NCBI GenBank assembly: GCA_905200615.1
Contig: CAJKLB010000009.1
Location: forward strand, 5,531-69,530
Source of the DNA: an uncultured Selenomonadales bacterium
Lineage (GTDB): Bacteria; Bacillota; Clostridia; Christensenellales; QALW01
Reading direction: 5' to 3'
Length of the DNA: 64,000 bases
A program made the position numbers and the translations under genes. This document shows positions 27,905 through 36,518 of this stretch, in pieces (position 1 is the first letter of the stretch; every line of letters begins with the position of its first letter). A model generated the notes under the pieces. It saw nothing but the letters and a program-made list of their open reading frames with translations. It did no database searches and was not told the origin of the DNA.

Positions 27905-28788
27905 AATTTGTTATTGTTACCGGAATTTCCGGTGCCGGAAAAACCACGGCGCTGAAAGCATTGGAAAATATGGGCTTCTTTTGTGTGGACAACTTGCCCA
28001 GTATTTTGCTCACAAAATTTGCAGACCTTTGTTTTCAGGGAAATACTGAATTTTCAAAAGTTGCTGTAGGCATTGATGTGCGCGGAAGAGAATTTTTCGG
28101 GCAGTTGGAGCAAGCGATCGATTATATGGATAAAAACAATTATATGGTGGATATCTTGTTTCTTTCCTGCGATCGGGATGTTTTAGTAAACCGATATAAT
28201 TTTACACGGCACGTGCATCCGCTTGCTCAAGAAGGAACAATTCTTGAATGTATTGAAAAAGAAGAGCAAATTCTTGCTCCGATAAAAAAGCATGCTACCT
28301 TTATGCTGGATACCTCAAAAATGCAGCCTAAGCATATTAAATTGGCGCTTGAACGGCTATATAAAGAAAGTAAATCGGATATGGTTAAAGTATATATCAC
28401 TTCCTTTGGCTTCAAGCGCGGCATTCCTACCGATGCAGACTTTATTTTTGACGCGCGTTATCTGCCCAATCCGTATAATATAACGGAACTCAGACCTCAC
28501 AGCGGATTAGAAGCCTGTGTTTTGCAATATTTAAACGGCTGTGAGGATTTTAACAAAACAGTCGATATGATTTATACTTCTCTTCATTATATGATTCCCT
28601 TGTATCATAATTCCGGCAAGCAGGAAATGCTTTATGCCATAGGCTGTACCGGAGGATTTCATCGCTCTGTTGCTTTAGCAGAAGCTGTTTCTCAAAAATT
28701 AAAAGCTGATGGTTTTGATATTATCTGCGAGCACCGTGATTTGAGCATAGAGGGCGGACAGGAAAAATGGAAAAATCATTCACTGTGA
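27901..28788 (+). CDS. rapZ: RNase adapter/nucleotide-binding protein RapZ (YvcJ)
   Basis: The 295-residue P-loop protein has Walker A GISGAGKTTALK at the N-terminus, the conserved GFFCVDNLP, GIDVRGREFF and a C-terminal GCTGGFHRSVALAE. In E. coli RapZ hands a small RNA to RNase E; in Bacillus YvcJ binds nucleotides and affects competence. The C-terminal end overlaps whiA by 22 bases. The gluconeogenesis regulator yvcK usually lies between rapZ and whiA; it is absent here. Confidence 0.95.
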   Translation: MKFVIVTGISGAGKTTALKALENMGFFCVDNLPSILLTKFADLCFQGNTEFSKVAVGIDVRGREFFGQLEQAIDYMDKNNYMVDILFLSCDRDVLVNRYNFTRHVHPLAQEGTILECIEKEEQILAPIKKHATFMLDTSKMQPKHIKLALERLYKESKSDMVKVYITSFGFKRGIPTDADFIFDARYLPNPYNITELRPHSGLEACVLQYLNGCEDFNKTVDMIYTSLHYMIPLYHNSGKQEMLYAIGCTGGFHRSVALAEAVSQKLKADGFDIICEHRDLSIEGGQEKWKNHSL

Positions 28789-29711
28789 TGACGCGGCTGG
28801 AAGCCGCAAAGGTGAAATTCGGAAAAGTTCCGCTTCTTTTGGCGGAACTTGCGGCATATGCGTTTTCCTGCGGGAATATAAAATTAGGCAGGGGAGAACT
28901 CTCCTTGGAACTTTCCAGTGAATTAGAAGAAATTGCGCGCCGGATTTCCGCCTTAATCCGGCGTCTATATACACACGCGCCGGAGATTCGCGTGATTGAA
29001 AAAAGTCAGCCTAAAAAACATACCTGTTTTTTGATGGAAATCTCCCCCAATACTCCGGAAGGACAATTGCTGTTTGATATCGGATTGCTGGAAGGAACAA
29101 ACGAAAATTACAGTTTTGGAAATTTAAATCTTTCGATATTTGAAACGGCGGATTGCTTTGATGCCGTTTTGCGCGGTGCTTTTTTAGGCTGCGGCATACT
29201 TTATGACCCTAACAAAGAATATCGGCTGGAATTTGTGCTTGCGCATGATTCTTTTGCCGAATATTTGTTAGAATCTATGCTTGCGCGGGGATTTCAGGCC
29301 AAAATGACCCGGCGCAGGGAACGTCATGTGGTATACGTAAAACAAATAGAAAATATTTCGGACATTCTGGTATGGATCGGTGCCAGAAATATGATGCTGG
29401 ATATGGAGAATATCCGAGTTTATAAAGATGTAAAAAACATGATTAACCGAAGTGATAATTGCATTATCGGTAATATGGGAAAAACCATCACGGCCGCACA
29501 GAAACAGTTAGCGGATATTTTAACAATACAGCAAGCAGGGTATCCTCTTTCGCCTTCTTTAAAAGAGGCCTGTGAACTGCGACAGGACCATCCGGATTCT
29601 TCTTTAACGGAGCTGGCAATGCTGAGCGGCGAAACTACAAAATCAGCTTTGAATAAGCGCTTTATTAAACTGCATGAAATTGCCTCATCTTTAACGGAAA
29701 GGAAAATGTAA
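28767..29711 (+). CDS. whiA: DNA-binding protein WhiA
   Basis: The 314-residue protein has the degenerate LAGLIDADG-homing-endonuclease fold (AFLGCGILYDPNKEYRLEFV in the first half) followed by a helix-turn-helix domain at the C-terminus (SLTELAMLSGETTKSALNKRF). WhiA is a sporulation regulator in actinobacteria and affects chromosome segregation and division in Bacillus. The proposed ATG 28767 lies inside rapZ with CAGGAAAA upstream; an ATG at 28788 overlapping the rapZ stop region is an alternative start. Confidence 0.93.
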   Translation: MEKSFTVMTRLEAAKVKFGKVPLLLAELAAYAFSCGNIKLGRGELSLELSSELEEIARRISALIRRLYTHAPEIRVIEKSQPKKHTCFLMEISPNTPEGQLLFDIGLLEGTNENYSFGNLNLSIFETADCFDAVLRGAFLGCGILYDPNKEYRLEFVLAHDSFAEYLLESMLARGFQAKMTRRRERHVVYVKQIENISDILVWIGARNMMLDMENIRVYKDVKNMINRSDNCIIGNMGKTITAAQKQLADILTIQQAGYPLSPSLKEACELRQDHPDSSLTELAMLSGETTKSALNKRFIKLHEIASSLTERKM

Positions 29712-29712
29712 A

Positions 29713-29961
29713 ATGAAAAAAGAGACGCTTACCATTACCAATGTACATATCTCGCCTGAGGAAATCAGCCATCTTTGCGAAAAACTTTCCAAACTTGACT
29801 GCAGAATATATATTGAAGTTGAAAATCAGCGCATCAATGGAAAAAGTGTTATGGGAATGCTCTCCTTTCGCGTGGAAAAGGGACGGCCGATTCAGGTTCT
29901 TGCCGAGGGAAAAGAGGAAAGCGCCGCAATATCAATGATAAAAGGATTATTTGCAAAATAA
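29713..29961 (+). CDS. HPr-family protein (Crh/HPr-like) with altered active-site loop
   Basis: This 82-residue protein has the HPr length and a clear regulatory-serine block GKSVMGMLSF (Ser45, equal to Ser46 of HPr). The catalytic loop normally reads HARP; here the aligned sequence is H12-I-S-P, keeping the histidine but losing the arginine. It might still accept phosphate poorly, or act like Crh through Ser phosphorylation only. Its place after whiA is the normal position for HPr/Crh genes in Firmicutes. It shares one base with dnaE. Confidence 0.82.
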   Translation: MKKETLTITNVHISPEEISHLCEKLSKLDCRIYIEVENQRINGKSVMGMLSFRVEKGRPIQVLAEGKEESAAISMIKGLFAK

Positions 29962-32900
29962 TGGGATTTGTTCATCTTCACACACATACGGAATACAGTC
30001 TGCTTGACGGCGCGTCCCGAATCGATGAATTGGTAAAAGCCGCGGCTGACGCCGGTATGAGCGCGCTTGCCATTACCGATCACGGTGTAATGTACGGTGC
30101 GGTTGAATTTTATAAAGCGGCGCATAAATATGGAATTCAGCCGATTATCGGATGTGAGGTCTATGTCGCGCCGCGAAGCCGCTTTCAGAAAGAAGGGCGG
30201 GCGGATAAGGAATACGCGCATTTGATTTTACTTGCGAAAAATAAAGCCGGTTATCAAAATTTAATCAAGTTAGTTTCCGCGGGATTTACCGAAGGATATT
30301 ATTATAAACCCCGAATTGATTATGATTTATTAAGTGAGCACGCAGAGGGATTGATTTGCCTTTCTGCCTGTATCGCGGGCGATATTCCGCAATATCTTTT
30401 GAACGGCAATTATGAAGAAGCCGTAAAACTGGCAACAAGATTAAAACAAATGTTTCCCGAAAATTTTTATATTGAGCTTCAGGATCACGGTATTGCCGCG
30501 CAAAAGCAAGTACTTCCGTTATTAATTAAGCTGGCACGGGAGCTGGAACTGCCGGTTGTTGCGACAAATGATATTCACTATGTGCATAAAGAAGATGCAC
30601 AAATGCATGATACGCTTTTGTGCATACAAACAGGAAAAACTCTGGATGATCCGGACAGAATGCGCTTTGAAACCGAAGAATTCTATCTGAAAACCGAAGA
30701 AGAAATGCAGGCTGTGTTTTCCTTTATACCCGAAGCGATTCAAAATACGGCTCTTGTGGCTGAAAAATGCAGCTTTGAATTTGAATTCGGCAATATTCAT
30801 ATTCCTTATTATGAAGTGCCCGATGGACTGACTGCGGCGGAATATCTTTATAAATTAGGCATAGAAGGACTTAAAAAAAATTATTCGGAGATAACTCCGG
30901 AACTGAAAGAACGCTTTGAATATGAATTTGATATGATCAAGCGTATGGGGTATGTGGAGTATTACCTTATCGTATGGGATTATATCAATTATGCGAAAAG
31001 TGTTGATATCGTTGTGGGTCCCGGCCGCGGCAGTGGTGCAGGCAGTCTTGTAGCCTATGCTATCGGCATTACCAATATTGATCCGTTAAAATACAATTTG
31101 CTCTTTGAGCGTTTTTTGAATCCGGAACGGGTAAGTATGCCCGACTTTGACGTGGATTTTTGCTTTGAACGCAGAGGCGAGGTTATTGAATACGTAAAAC
31201 GCAAGTACGGCGCGGATCATGTTGCACAAATTGTTACTTTCGGTACAATGAAAGCTCGAGCAGTGATCCGCGACGTTGGGCGGGTTATGAATATGCCTTA
31301 CGCGGAGGTAGACAAAATCGCCAAAATGATTCCCCGGGAACTCGGCGTTACGATTGATCGTGCGTTAGAGGTGAATCCTGAACTTCGCCAGGCTTGTAGT
31401 GACCCGCAGGTTGAAAGCTTGATCCGGATGGCTAAGCATTTGGAGGGGTTACCGAGAAACGCTTCCACTCACGCTGCAGGCGTAGTGATTTCCAAAGAAC
31501 CGGTAAATGCTTACGTACCGCTTTGCGTGAACGGGGACATGACGGCTACACAATATGTGGCCAAATATCTGGAACAGCTCGGCTTGCTGAAAATGGATTT
31601 TCTCGGGCTGCGTACGCTCACCGTAATTCGAGATACCTTGGATTTTGTGCAGGAACGTACGGGAAAGCGGCTGAATCTTTCTCAGATCGGCTTTGATGAT
31701 GAAAATGTTTTTAAATTAATCGGTCAGGGAGACTGTGACGGAATCTTTCAGCTGGAAAGCAATGGAATGCGGTCCTTTATGAAAGAGCTGAAGCCTTCTT
31801 GTTTTGAAGATATTGTAGCTGGAATCGCGCTGTATCGTCCGGGGCCGATGGAGAGTATTCCTAAATATATTTTTGGGAAAAATAATCCCGATAAAGTAGA
31901 ATACCAACATCCCATTATGAAAAACGTGTTGGATGTTACTTATGGCTGCATGGTCTATCAGGAACAGGTTATGCAAATTGTGCGTGATGTAGCCGGTTAC
32001 TCTTTAGGGCGAAGCGATATTATGCGCAGAGCGATGAGTAAAAAAGACCGAAAAGCCATGGATGTGGAACGTCAGGTCTTTATATACGGCCTGCAGGAAA
32101 ACGGTAAAACGATCGTTGAGGGCGCAATCAAACGAGGAATTGATGAGAAAACAGCGATAGAAATCTTTGATAAAATCGCGGCTTTTGCCGAATATGCTTT
32201 TAATAAATCCCATGCGGCGGCTTATGCGGTAGTTGCCTATCAAACGGCATACCTAAAATGTTATTATCCCTTGGAGTTTATGGCGGCTATGCTCAACAGT
32301 CTTCTGGGGAACGAAGCACAGACGGCACGTTATATCGGCTATTGCCGTGAGCACGGGATTCAGGTACTGCCGCCGGATGTCAATACAAGCGTTTCGGGTT
32401 TTTCTCCCGTAAAAGGAGAAAATGCTATACGCTTTGGATTGAGCGCTGTAAAAAATGTTGGGATTCCCGGCGTAAAAGCAATTGTAAATGAGCGTAAAAC
32501 AAACGGAAATTTTACTTCACTGGATGATTTTGCGCAGCGTACGACGGGGATTGGTGAAGTAAATAAGCGAATGGTAGAAAGCCTGATTAAAGCCGGCGCT
32601 TTTGATTTTACGGGTTTCAGCCGCAAAAGCCTGTTAAACGGATATGAAGCGGTGCTTGACGGGGCGGCTACCCGCAGCAAAAACAGTCTGGCAGGCCAAT
32701 TTTCACTGTTTGATGATCTTACAATCCGCCAAGAAGTACAGATGCAGACCATAAAAGAGATTGGAGAGTATCCCAAACTGCAGCTTTTAATGATGGAAAA
32801 AGAGATGCTCGGCGTATATTTAAGCGGGCATCCGCTGGAACGATATCGGCAGCAGATTAAAAAAACAGGCTTTGATCTTTCACGCATTATTGTGGAAACG

Positions 32901-33437
32901 GATGAAAATGGGGAAAGTATCGTTAATGATGATCTTCTTGCAATGGATAATAAAGAGATTCATTTTATCGGTATCATCAGCTCTGTACGGAAAAAAGCTA
33001 CAAAAAGCGGATCAATGATGGCTTTTTTAACGATAGAAGATTTATATTCCAGCATAACGGCGCTGATTTTTCCCGCGGCACTCGCGAAATTCAGTTCTGC
33101 TATTTATGAAGATGCTATTGTACTGATAACCGGTAAATTAAGTGTGCGCGATGAGGATCAGCCTACGGTATTGGTGAATGCAATTACTTTAGTCGATGAA
33201 GACAGTGAAGAAGAAAACCTTTCGGTTTTCATTCGAATTACGGATAATAATAAAGAACAACTCTCGGTTTTGAAACAACTGCTTCCTGATATAAAAGGAA
33301 AAGCCTCAGTGATTCTTTATTACGAGAAAGAACGAATGAAACAGCAACTTACCGATAAAATTTCATATCAGGATGATATAATTATGAAATTAAATGATAT
33401 ATTTGGAACCGAAAACGTAAAAATAATAAAAAAGTAA
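29961..33437 (+). CDS. dnaE: DNA polymerase III subunit alpha (DnaE)
   Basis: The 1158-residue replicative polymerase has an N-terminal PHP domain (HLHTHTEYSLLDGA), the catalytic palm with GPGRGSGAGSLVAYAIGI and the aspartates in MPDFDVDFCFE. It continues with the thumb/fingers (YRPGPMESIPKYI, FNKSHAAAYAVVAYQTAYLK), a helix-hairpin-helix region and a C-terminal OB fold (IGIISSVRKKATKSG). It is the DnaE1-like long form rather than PolC, which is not in the window. The start overlaps the HPr-like stop by one base (TAATG). Confidence 0.96.
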   Translation: MGFVHLHTHTEYSLLDGASRIDELVKAAADAGMSALAITDHGVMYGAVEFYKAAHKYGIQPIIGCEVYVAPRSRFQKEGRADKEYAHLILLAKNKAGYQNLIKLVSAGFTEGYYYKPRIDYDLLSEHAEGLICLSACIAGDIPQYLLNGNYEEAVKLATRLKQMFPENFYIELQDHGIAAQKQVLPLLIKLARELELPVVATNDIHYVHKEDAQMHDTLLCIQTGKTLDDPDRMRFETEEFYLKTEEEMQAVFSFIPEAIQNTALVAEKCSFEFEFGNIHIPYYEVPDGLTAAEYLYKLGIEGLKKNYSEITPELKERFEYEFDMIKRMGYVEYYLIVWDYINYAKSVDIVVGPGRGSGAGSLVAYAIGITNIDPLKYNLLFERFLNPERVSMPDFDVDFCFERRGEVIEYVKRKYGADHVAQIVTFGTMKARAVIRDVGRVMNMPYAEVDKIAKMIPRELGVTIDRALEVNPELRQACSDPQVESLIRMAKHLEGLPRNASTHAAGVVISKEPVNAYVPLCVNGDMTATQYVAKYLEQLGLLKMDFLGLRTLTVIRDTLDFVQERTGKRLNLSQIGFDDENVFKLIGQGDCDGIFQLESNGMRSFMKELKPSCFEDIVAGIALYRPGPMESIPKYIFGKNNPDKVEYQHPIMKNVLDVTYGCMVYQEQVMQIVRDVAGYSLGRSDIMRRAMSKKDRKAMDVERQVFIYGLQENGKTIVEGAIKRGIDEKTAIEIFDKIAAFAEYAFNKSHAAAYAVVAYQTAYLKCYYPLEFMAAMLNSLLGNEAQTARYIGYCREHGIQVLPPDVNTSVSGFSPVKGENAIRFGLSAVKNVGIPGVKAIVNERKTNGNFTSLDDFAQRTTGIGEVNKRMVESLIKAGAFDFTGFSRKSLLNGYEAVLDGAATRSKNSLAGQFSLFDDLTIRQEVQMQTIKEIGEYPKLQLLMMEKEMLGVYLSGHPLERYRQQIKKTGFDLSRIIVETDENGESIVNDDLLAMDNKEIHFIGIISSVRKKATKSGSMMAFLTIEDLYSSITALIFPAALAKFSSAIYEDAIVLITGKLSVRDEDQPTVLVNAITLVDEDSEEENLSVFIRITDNNKEQLSVLKQLLPDIKGKASVILYYEKERMKQQLTDKISYQDDIIMKLNDIFGTENVKIIKK

Positions 33438-33518
33438 TTTAAAATACTGGTCAAAAAGTTATTAAAATGATATAATAAATCGATTTTGTTATACTGCTAG
33501 TATAAGGAGATAGTTACG

Positions 33519-34484
33519 ATGGAAAAGAAAAGAATTGCAGTACTTACCAGCGGGGGGGATGCTCCCGGTATGAATGCTTGTATCCGCTCAGTAGTTCGTA
33601 ACGGAATTTATTACGGCTTTGATATGGTAGGAGTGATCAAGGGATATAACGGATTGATTACAAATGAGATGATTTCCATGGACAACCGTTCGGTAGGCAA
33701 TATTATCAACCGGGGTGGAACCATTCTGCGCACGGCACGATGCTTGGAATTTAAAACCGAAGAAGGCATGAATACGGCGCTGGAGAATATTAAGAAAAAC
33801 AATATTTGCGGTGTAGTAGTAATCGGCGGAGATGGTTCTTTCCGTGGCTGTCGTGATCTTACCCAAAGAGGGGTACCGGCAATCGGTATTCCCGGTACCA
33901 TTGATAATGACCTTGCCTATACGGATTTTACACTTGGATTTGACACCGCTGTCAATACCGCTCTGGAGGCAATTACTAAAATCCGTGATACGATGGCCAG
34001 TCATGACAGAGTCAGCATTATTGAGGTGATGGGCAATAAATGCGGTGATATTGCACTGTATTCCGGACTCTGCGGCGGTGCGGAATATATTATTGTTCCG
34101 GAGATGGAATGGAGTTTCGAAGCACTGTGCGATAAACTGGAAAACAGCAAAAAAAGCGGAAAAACGTCCAGCATTGTTGTCGTTGCGGAAGGTGCGGCAA
34201 AAGGCAACACGCTTGCGGCAGAAATTAAAAAACGAACAACAATGGATACTCGCACTACGGTTTTAGGATATATCCAGCGGGGCGGTTCGCCCAGCGCAAA
34301 CGACGTTTTGCTCGCCAGCCGTTTCGGCGCTCACGCAATTGAATTAATTGCTAAGGGAATCGGAGGAAGAGTGGTTGGTATAAAAAGCAATAAAATATTT
34401 GATATGGATATTTTAGAAGCCTGTTCCATGAAAAAACAAATTGATAAAGAACTTTTTGATATCGCAGAAATACTTTCAAAATAA
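33519..34484 (+). CDS. pfkA: ATP-dependent 6-phosphofructokinase
   Basis: The 321-residue enzyme phosphorylates fructose 6-phosphate. ATP contacts lie in LTSGGDAPGMNACIRSVVR; the catalytic base is in PGTIDNDLAYTDFTLGFDTA; GYIQRGGSPSANDVLLASR is also conserved. Length and the GGDGS block (VVIGGDGSFRG) fit the ATP-dependent bacterial type. It follows dnaE, as in many Clostridia. A likely -10 box TATAAT lies at 33471-33476, and a small inverted repeat TATACT-GCT-AGTATA at 33490-33504 sits just before AAGGAGA, where a repressor or the start of transcription could lie. Confidence 0.95.
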   Translation: MEKKRIAVLTSGGDAPGMNACIRSVVRNGIYYGFDMVGVIKGYNGLITNEMISMDNRSVGNIINRGGTILRTARCLEFKTEEGMNTALENIKKNNICGVVVIGGDGSFRGCRDLTQRGVPAIGIPGTIDNDLAYTDFTLGFDTAVNTALEAITKIRDTMASHDRVSIIEVMGNKCGDIALYSGLCGGAEYIIVPEMEWSFEALCDKLENSKKSGKTSSIVVVAEGAAKGNTLAAEIKKRTTMDTRTTVLGYIQRGGSPSANDVLLASRFGAHAIELIAKGIGGRVVGIKSNKIFDMDILEACSMKKQIDKELFDIAEILSK

Positions 34485-34493
34485 GAGGTAATT

Positions 34494-35498
34494 ATGAAAC
34501 TGATTATAGACGCGATGGGCGGCGATCACGCACCGGCAGAGATTATCAAAGGTACTGTGGAGATGCTTACCCGAAGGGATGATTTTTCGGTAATTTTAAC
34601 CGGGCCGGAAGCGGTTATCCGCGCGGAACTTGAAAAATATCCTTATCCGCACGAAAGAACAGAGATTGTGGATGCTCCGGAACTGATATCTATGGATGAG
34701 CATCCCGTAGAAGCAATTCGTAAAAAGAGAAATTCTTCTATGGTTGTGGGACAGTTGCTGTTAAAAGAAAAAAAGGGGGACGCCTTTATTACCTGCGGTT
34801 CCACGGGCGCTTGTTTGGCTTGTGCACAGCTTCGGGTAGGCCGCATAAAAGGTATTCTTCGCCCGGCATTGGCACCGGTATTGCCAAATAAGAACAAAGG
34901 TGCGCTTTTGATTGATTGCGGCGCGAATATGGATTGCAAACCGATGAATTTGGCACAGTTTGCCGTAATGGGTAGCATTTATATGGAAAAAGTAGTAGGA
35001 GTAGAAAACCCCCGCGTTGGACTTGCCAGCGTCGGAGTAGAAGACGGCAAGGGCAATGAACTTTCTAAAGCGGCGTTCGCGTTAATAAAAGAACAAAACC
35101 TGGTAAATTTCATTGGCAATGCTGAAGGCCGTGATATTGTTGACCGCGTGGATGTGATGGTAGCGGACGGCTTTGTGGGAAATTTGATGCTCAAATCTAT
35201 TGAAGGACTCGGCGGCTATCTGTTTGATAAGATGAAAACCAGTTTTACCGCGTCTTTTCGATCTAAAATCGGCGCGCAGTTATTAAGACCCGCGCTCAGA
35301 GACCTCAAAAAATCATTGGATTATAACGCTTACGGCGGCGCACCGCTTTTAGGAATTGACGGAGTCGTCATTAAGGGGCATGGTTCATCCACGGCAAAAA
35401 CCATGTGTGCGACGATTGCTCAGGCAATTACAATGGTTCAAACGGATATTGTAGGAATTATTAAAGAAAATATTCCCGCGATGACCGCTCAAGAATAA
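34494..35498 (+). CDS. plsX: Phosphate acyltransferase PlsX
   Basis: The 334-residue enzyme makes acyl-phosphate from acyl-ACP for phosphatidic acid synthesis with PlsY. The start KLIIDAMGGDHAPAEIIKGTVE is diagnostic, with DHPVEAIRKKRNSSMV (here DEHPVEAIRKK), STGACLACAQ, DCGANMDCKP and a late YNAYGGAPLLGIDG. It begins 10 bases after pfkA and is followed by acpP, which supplies its carrier. FapR, which often precedes plsX in Bacillus, is absent. Confidence 0.95.
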   Translation: MKLIIDAMGGDHAPAEIIKGTVEMLTRRDDFSVILTGPEAVIRAELEKYPYPHERTEIVDAPELISMDEHPVEAIRKKRNSSMVVGQLLLKEKKGDAFITCGSTGACLACAQLRVGRIKGILRPALAPVLPNKNKGALLIDCGANMDCKPMNLAQFAVMGSIYMEKVVGVENPRVGLASVGVEDGKGNELSKAAFALIKEQNLVNFIGNAEGRDIVDRVDVMVADGFVGNLMLKSIEGLGGYLFDKMKTSFTASFRSKIGAQLLRPALRDLKKSLDYNAYGGAPLLGIDGVVIKGHGSSTAKTMCATIAQAITMVQTDIVGIIKENIPAMTAQE

Positions 35499-35527
35499 AA
35501 TGTTTTTATATTTTTTAGGAGGAAATT

Positions 35528-35752
35528 ATGTTTGAAGAAATTAAAAATCAAATCGCCGAACTTTTGAATGTGGAACCGGAAAAGGTTACAGCAGAAAGCA
35601 ACCTGATAACAGATTTGAAAGCCGATTCCATGGATATCGCGACTCTTTTGCTGGAACTGGAAGAAAAATACGGTATAGAAATCTCTGAATATGATATGGA
35701 TTCCCTTCAAACCGTAGGCGATATCGTCCAATATATTGAAACAAAAAAATAA
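35528..35752 (+). CDS. acpP: Acyl carrier protein
   Basis: The 74-residue acidic protein carries the phosphopantetheine site at Ser34 in ADSMD. It has the typical four-helix pattern starting MFEEIKNQIAELLNVEPEKV and ending VGDIVQYIET. It shuttles acyl chains for fatty acid and phospholipid synthesis. TAGGAGG precedes the ATG. Its place between plsX and rnc is the standard one. Confidence 0.95.
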   Translation: MFEEIKNQIAELLNVEPEKVTAESNLITDLKADSMDIATLLLELEEKYGIEISEYDMDSLQTVGDIVQYIETKK

Positions 35753-35777
35753 ATCTGCCTTATGGCTAAGAAAGTGA

Positions 35778-35816
35778 GCACAGGCCTTTTTCAATGATTT
35801 TGTAAAAGGCCTGTGC
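35778..35816 (+). promoter_or_regulatory. Perfect 13-pair stem-loop in the rnc leader
   Basis: GCACAGGCCTTTT (35778-35790) pairs perfectly with AAAAGGCCTGTGC (35804-35816) around a 13-base loop, 14 bases before the rnc start. No T run follows, so it does not look like a terminator. The rnc ATG has no visible Shine-Dalgarno sequence, and the only AAAAGG is in the 3' arm. A processing or autoregulatory site for RNase III is an attractive reading. Confidence 0.6.
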
Positions 35817-35829
35817 CTGTGCTGTTTAT

Positions 35830-36501
35830 ATGGATAATCATGTATTAGAACAAAAAATCAATTATATTTTTAAAGATAAAACATTGCTGCAATTGGCTCT
35901 TACGCACTGTTCCTTTTCTGTAGAACACGGCTTGGAAAACAATCAACGCCTTGAGTTTTTAGGGGATGCGGTACTAGAAGCGGTAATCAGCACGTTTATT
36001 TATCAAAAATTTCCCTCTTTTGACGAGGGAAAGCTGACACGGCTTCGAGCATCCATTGTATCGGAAGAACCTCTTGCCAACGCCGCGGAAGATATCGAGC
36101 TGAATGATTTTATTTTACTGGGCGTAGGTGAAAAGGCCAGCGGAGGTGCCAACAAACCCAGCGTGCTTTCGGATACGATGGAGGCACTCTTTGCCGCGGT
36201 TTATCTTGACGGCGGATATTTTGCCGCCGAAACCGTGATATTGCACGTACTGAAAGAAGTAATCGCCGAAGCGAATGACCGTCCGTCTGACTATAAAACG
36301 GCGCTTCAGGAATATCTTTTTAAAAAGGGTACCGTGAATATCGTCTATACCTTGCTGTCTACGGAGGGACCGCCGCATAACGCGGTGTTTGAGGCCGAAG
36401 TTTCCTGTAACGGCAAAACTCTTGGCCGCGGAAAAGGATCCAGTAAAAAACGTGCCGAACAGGCTGCTGCGAAAAAAGCGCTGGAAAAAATAAAAAAATA
36501 A
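35830..36501 (+). CDS. rnc: Ribonuclease III
   Basis: The 223-residue endonuclease has the RNase III signature NQRLEFLGDAVLEAVIS with the metal-binding Glu/Asp, a second acidic cluster DTMEALFAAVYLDGG, and a C-terminal double-stranded-RNA-binding domain (DYKTALQEYLFKKGT to KKRAEQAAAKKAL). It matures rRNA and cleaves structured RNAs. The ATG at 35830 lacks a normal ribosome binding site and follows a strong hairpin. It is followed 17 bases later by smc, as in Bacillus. Confidence 0.95.
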   Translation: MDNHVLEQKINYIFKDKTLLQLALTHCSFSVEHGLENNQRLEFLGDAVLEAVISTFIYQKFPSFDEGKLTRLRASIVSEEPLANAAEDIELNDFILLGVGEKASGGANKPSVLSDTMEALFAAVYLDGGYFAAETVILHVLKEVIAEANDRPSDYKTALQEYLFKKGTVNIVYTLLSTEGPPHNAVFEAEVSCNGKTLGRGKGSSKKRAEQAAAKKALEKIKK

Positions 36502-36518
36502 ACGCCGTTGGAGGATAC

